A stretch of DNA of 64,000 bases, taken from assembly GCA_029778615.1 (NCBI GenBank), contig JAKOPZ010000072.1:1-64000 (forward strand). The letters are read 5' to 3'. The DNA comes from Chloroflexota bacterium. GTDB lineage: Bacteria; Chloroflexota; Anaerolineae; UBA4142; SHND01. A model generated the notes under the pieces. The model made no database searches. It was not told the DNA's origin and was given only the letters and a program-made list of their open reading frames with translations. The first letter of the stretch is position 1; each line of letters starts with the position of its first letter. The position numbers and the translations under genes are program-made. This document shows, in pieces, positions 60,854 to 64,000 of the stretch.

Positions 60854-62401
60854 TCATGGCTTGTTCGCATCTTTCGGATGCGGCGTCAAGGTGACCATCT
60901 GAATCTTGGGCGGCATCGTCGGCGCGAGCGTGAGCAGGACATCCAACGTGCCGCGTTCGCATTCAATCGTCCACTTGCCGCGCAGCGCGTTCAAGGGCTC
61001 GAACGCGCCGACATGCCGGAACGCGCCCAGTTCGCCGCGCAGCCGATTCACTTCGGCAAGCCGATGCGGGAGGTCGCGGTCGAGAAAAAAATTGTCCGCC
61101 GCGTGCGCGGTCAATCCTGCCGCGTCGCCGCCATCCAACCATTTCTGCACCACCGCGCGCAGGTCGGCGAGCACGGGAGCGGGCAAAATTGCGCGCGCCT
61201 CCAAACCGCCCGTCTGTGCGAGCAATTCTAAAACGCGCGGAAACAACATGCCCACGCGCGAATAGGTCTTGTTGCTGAACGCGACCACGCCAACGCCGTG
61301 ATGCGGCAAGAGATAAAAATAGCTGCCATACCCCGGCAGTCCGCCGCCGTGCGCTACGCCATAACCAAATTTTTCGTCATGCCAAACCGCCAGACCGAAA
61401 CCATATCCCGAGACCGCGCGCCACGCCTCGCCCTCTGATGTTTTGCGCTCCACCAATTCTTCAAAGCGCATGAGCTGCTGCATTTCGCGCGCGGTCGCGC
61501 GTTTCACCGGACCTTTATCAGTATCCTCGCGCGGGGGAAACGCATCGAGCAGAAAACTCATATAGCGCGCAAAGTCGGGAATGGTGGTGAACAAGCCCGC
61601 CATCGCCGCGAACGCGCCGTCGGAGAGAATCGGTTCCGGTTTGAAAATAAATTCGCCGTCTGCCAAATCCATCTCATAGCGATACCCTTGCGCGAGCGCG
61701 TCCGGCGGAACGCGCGCCTTGTCCCAAACTGTCGCGTGCATTCCGAGCGGCTTGAGGATTTGTTTGGTAATGTATTTTTGAAAGGTGCTCCCCGTCACGC
61801 GCGAAATGACGCGCCCCAACAGCGCGTACGCGTAATTGGAATACTCGAACGTCACATTTGGCGCGTTGGAAAACGGGATCCCCGCGCGCAGCCATTTGGC
61901 AAATTTGCGTTCGCCGATTGCCATTTGGCGGTCGCCCCATGGATTGTCTTCGGGAAATCCCGGCGACATGGTGAGCAAATGGCGCAGCGTGAGTGCGGGC
62001 GAGTCGAGCGTCGGATACTTGAGCACTTGGAGTTCGGGAATGTATTTCGCGGCGCGGTCATCCAGCCGCAATTTTTTTTCGTCGCGCAGTTTGAGAATCG
62101 CCATCGCGACAAAACTTTTTGACATGGACGCGATGCGAAAACGCGTCTCGCGCGTGACGGGCGCGCGCGTTTCCACATGGCGCAGTCCGAGCACGTCGGC
62201 ATACGCCAACTCATTATCAATCACAATGCCGAACGCGACGCCCGGAATATTTTGTTCCTCGCGATATTCGGCAAACACGCGACGAATTTCGGAAAACGCC
62301 GCTGCCAGTTTGACGCGACGCGCGGTATCGTTGAATTGTCCTGCCGGTGGAAAAATATAGTCCGCCCGCATTTTGGCAGAGGGCTGGGAAGATTTTGGCA
62401 T
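60854..62401 (-). CDS. Class C beta-lactamase-family serine hydrolase
   Basis: The 515-residue protein has the serine in SMSKSF (SxxK near 93), the tyrosine motif YSNYAY near 172 and HGG near 330. The C-terminal 150 residues form a second domain of a kind often found in this family. There is no signal peptide, so it is probably cytoplasmic. It may be an esterase or D-amino peptidase rather than an antibiotic-resistance enzyme. Confidence 0.9.
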   Translation of the reverse strand: MPKSSQPSAKMRADYIFPPAGQFNDTARRVKLAAAFSEIRRVFAEYREEQNIPGVAFGIVIDNELAYADVLGLRHVETRAPVTRETRFRIASMSKSFVAMAILKLRDEKKLRLDDRAAKYIPELQVLKYPTLDSPALTLRHLLTMSPGFPEDNPWGDRQMAIGERKFAKWLRAGIPFSNAPNVTFEYSNYAYALLGRVISRVTGSTFQKYITKQILKPLGMHATVWDKARVPPDALAQGYRYEMDLADGEFIFKPEPILSDGAFAAMAGLFTTIPDFARYMSFLLDAFPPREDTDKGPVKRATAREMQQLMRFEELVERKTSEGEAWRAVSGYGFGLAVWHDEKFGYGVAHGGGLPGYGSYFYLLPHHGVGVVAFSNKTYSRVGMLFPRVLELLAQTGGLEARAILPAPVLADLRAVVQKWLDGGDAAGLTAHAADNFFLDRDLPHRLAEVNRLRGELGAFRHVGAFEPLNALRGKWTIECERGTLDVLLTLAPTMPPKIQMVTLTPHPKDANKP

Positions 62402-62516
62402 GAGGCCTCGGGAAATAAAAAACAGCTGCGTTCACCGCAAGCAGTGATGCAACTGTTTATACCACAAGTTCCGCACCTAACCGGCTTTTGTGCCAACTGT
62501 GTCGGGTCCGAAGAGT

Positions 62517-64000
62517 TCACGGACCGAACGGCGATTTGCCCGCGAGCAGACGCGTCACGTCAAAATACGAAATGACAAAAATCATCATGAGCAAAAATAC
62601 AAAGCCCGCGAGATGCACGTAACCTTCTTTGCGCGCGTCGAGTTTGCGCCCGCGCATGATGATTTCGGCGAAAACAAAAAGCAAGCGTCCACCGTCGAGT
62701 CCCGGAATCGGAAAGAGATTAAAGATGGCGAGATTCAGCGACAGCACCCCAATCAAACTGATAATGAACGGCAAGCCGCCGTTCGGCGCGCCTTCCACCA
62801 CAATTTGCGTGATGCCAACCGGACCGACAACGCCCGCGTTGTTTCCGCGCGAGAGATTGGAAACGAGATTGCGCAGCGCGCTCGGCACTTGATTCAACGC
62901 CGAGGACATTTGTGCCGTCGCCTCGCCAATCGCGGGAATGAATCCAAAATGAAAACTCAAACCGAGATTGGCTTGGTCGGCGGGCAGGTCTGCCGGAATT
63001 GTAATTTTTGTCTGTTGTGGTTCGCCGTTGCGAATGTAACGCAAGATGGCGACGGTATTCACTTTGTAATGCGTGCTCACATGTTCGGCGAGGTCGTTCT
63101 CGTCTTTTAACAATCCGCTCAACGGATTCTTGGGAAGCACATCGAAATCGCCGACGCGCACCAACGCATCGCCCGGCTGCAAGCCCGCCTTGTCGGCAAT
63201 CGAACCCGGCGCAACGCTCGCGATTTTTGCGCCAATGTCCTGTGAAATCGAAACGCCAATGATGCACGGCGGGTCATCCGCAGGACGCGGCGTGACCTGC
63301 ACATCAAAACGTTCGGCGGTACCGCGCGGCGTCGGACGTTCAATTGTCAATGTCACCGGCTTGCCGCATTGCGAGCGCAGCGCGTCGGACATTTTTTGGC
63401 GGCTGCCGTTTACGTCCGCGCCGTTGACGGCAATGACAACATCGCCTGTCGTCAAGCCCGCGTTCGCCGCCGGAGAACTTGCCGTCACTCCCGCGATTTT
63501 TGTATTGGCGGCAAACACAACTTGCGGCACCATCATTGGCAGGAGAATAAAAACCAGAAACGCGAGAATGAAATTCATCGTCACGCCCGCGACCAGAATG
63601 ATCCCGCGCTGCCACGCGGGTTTATTGACAAACGCGTTCGGCGCGGACGACGTATCATCTTCATTCATTCGCACATAGCCGCCGAACGGAATCGCGTTGA
63701 GCGTAAACTCGGTGCCGCGGTCCAACAACTGCACTTGACTTGCCAGCGTCAAGCCGCGACTCTCATCATCTACCGGCGCGAGCGCGGTGAGAATTTCTTT
63801 GCCGTCCCGTTGTTCTGATTTGTACGTGACCCACGAACCGGTGGTCACCCCTTCGGGTAATTGAAATTTTTTCGGAATGATGATGCGGCGTCCTTGTACT
63901 TGAAGGACGCCGTTGGTTTTCCAAAAAGTGAGGAGACGCGGCGGAAAGCCAATCCCAAACTCTGGCGCTTCCACGCCAAAACGCCGCGCCGCGAGATAAT
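62517..64000 (-). CDS. RseP-type site-2 zinc metalloprotease (M50), N-terminus beyond window
   Basis: The gene enters from the right edge; the frame at 64000 reads YLAARRFGVEAPEFGIGFPP, right after where the HExxH active site would be. A beta-rich insertion of about 70 residues precedes FTLNAIPFGGYVRMNE. Two PDZ-like regions (about residues 155-330 of the visible part) follow, then the LDG-type NLFPIPGLDGGRLLF with the third metal ligand. It cleaves membrane-embedded substrates such as anti-sigma factors or signal remnants. No partner gene is in the window. Confidence 0.92.
   Translation of the reverse strand, partial: YLAARRFGVEAPEFGIGFPPRLLTFWKTNGVLQVQGRRIIIPKKFQLPEGVTTGSWVTYKSEQRDGKEILTALAPVDDESRGLTLASQVQLLDRGTEFTLNAIPFGGYVRMNEDDTSSAPNAFVNKPAWQRGIILVAGVTMNFILAFLVFILLPMMVPQVVFAANTKIAGVTASSPAANAGLTTGDVVIAVNGADVNGSRQKMSDALRSQCGKPVTLTIERPTPRGTAERFDVQVTPRPADDPPCIIGVSISQDIGAKIASVAPGSIADKAGLQPGDALVRVGDFDVLPKNPLSGLLKDENDLAEHVSTHYKVNTVAILRYIRNGEPQQTKITIPADLPADQANLGLSFHFGFIPAIGEATAQMSSALNQVPSALRNLVSNLSRGNNAGVVGPVGITQIVVEGAPNGGLPFIISLIGVLSLNLAIFNLFPIPGLDGGRLLFVFAEIIMRGRKLDARKEGYVHLAGFVFLLMMIFVISYFDVTRLLAGKSPFGP

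Noticed and set aside
60854-62401. Calling the serine hydrolase a beta-lactamase
   Set aside because: Class C motifs alone do not imply this; there is no signal peptide and a C-terminal extra domain.

Overview
The window reads as chromosomal DNA of a free-living bacterium, most likely a Chloroflexota (Anaerolineae-like) member. The grounds are the gene families: DUF4058, a C/D-fused complex I subunit, ferredoxin-linked 2-oxoacid oxidoreductase, a tungsten-type aldehyde oxidoreductase, Pro/Thr-rich single-span proteins with zinc ribbons or SH3 domains, and the short AMP nucleosidase. The GCGC-rich codon style is uniform except around 19.0-20.2 kb. I see no rRNA, tRNA, CRISPR array, phage or plasmid module. 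The taxonomic call is inference.

Layout. 0-2.6 kb (minus): FAD oxidoreductase (cut by the edge), a small protein, gamma carbonic anhydrase and dihydrolipoyl dehydrogenase. 2.6-3.7 kb: gene-poor, with repeats and a decayed membrane-protein gene. 3.7-4.4 kb: orphan response regulator. 4.6-9.5 kb (plus): a reduced complex I set (nuoB, nuoCD, nuoI), a redoxin and peptide deformylase. 9.6-17.1 kb (plus): an sdh operon with a fused SdhC-SdhD anchor, sdhA, an inserted nucleotidyltransferase flanked by two tiny glycine-zipper membrane peptides, sdhB, an FmdB zinc ribbon and korAB. 17.3-32.4 kb: mostly plus-strand housekeeping genes (lipA, lipB, amn, folB, GH20 hexosaminidase, M20 hydrolase, bcp) and a peroxiredoxin with an in-frame TGA exactly at the catalytic cysteine. 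33-50.9 kb (minus): GH36 alpha-galactosidase with a lipoprotein solute-binding protein, lysA, dedA, an SH3 protein, a beta-CASP nuclease, an M20/M42 peptidase, aldehyde ferredoxin oxidoreductase, an SCP2 protein, ilvE, surE and a cupredoxin. 51-64 kb: a class A PBP, thpR, a phosphoribosyltransferase, a two-component system, an exported thioredoxin-like protein, a sarcosine-oxidase-like enzyme, a serine hydrolase and a site-2 protease (cut by the edge).

How genes work together. The sdh, nuo and kor genes form a central energy block: KorAB reduces ferredoxin, SDH feeds quinone, and NuoB/CD/I are the quinone-reducing peripheral subunits of complex I. LipA, LipB and LpdA supply and use lipoate. 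Redox defence is rich: redoxin, Bcp, the TGA peroxiredoxin and an exported thioredoxin fold.

Most notable are (1) the probable selenocysteine peroxiredoxin at 26242-26742; (2) a family of degenerate 7-nt-period, self-complementary arrays at about 12 places, nearly all immediately 3' of a stop codon and one inside lysA; (3) a 128-bp MITE-like element with imperfect terminal inverted repeats and 3-bp target duplications, in three full copies plus two relatives; and (4) the two GxxxG-zipper micropeptides in the sdh operon.
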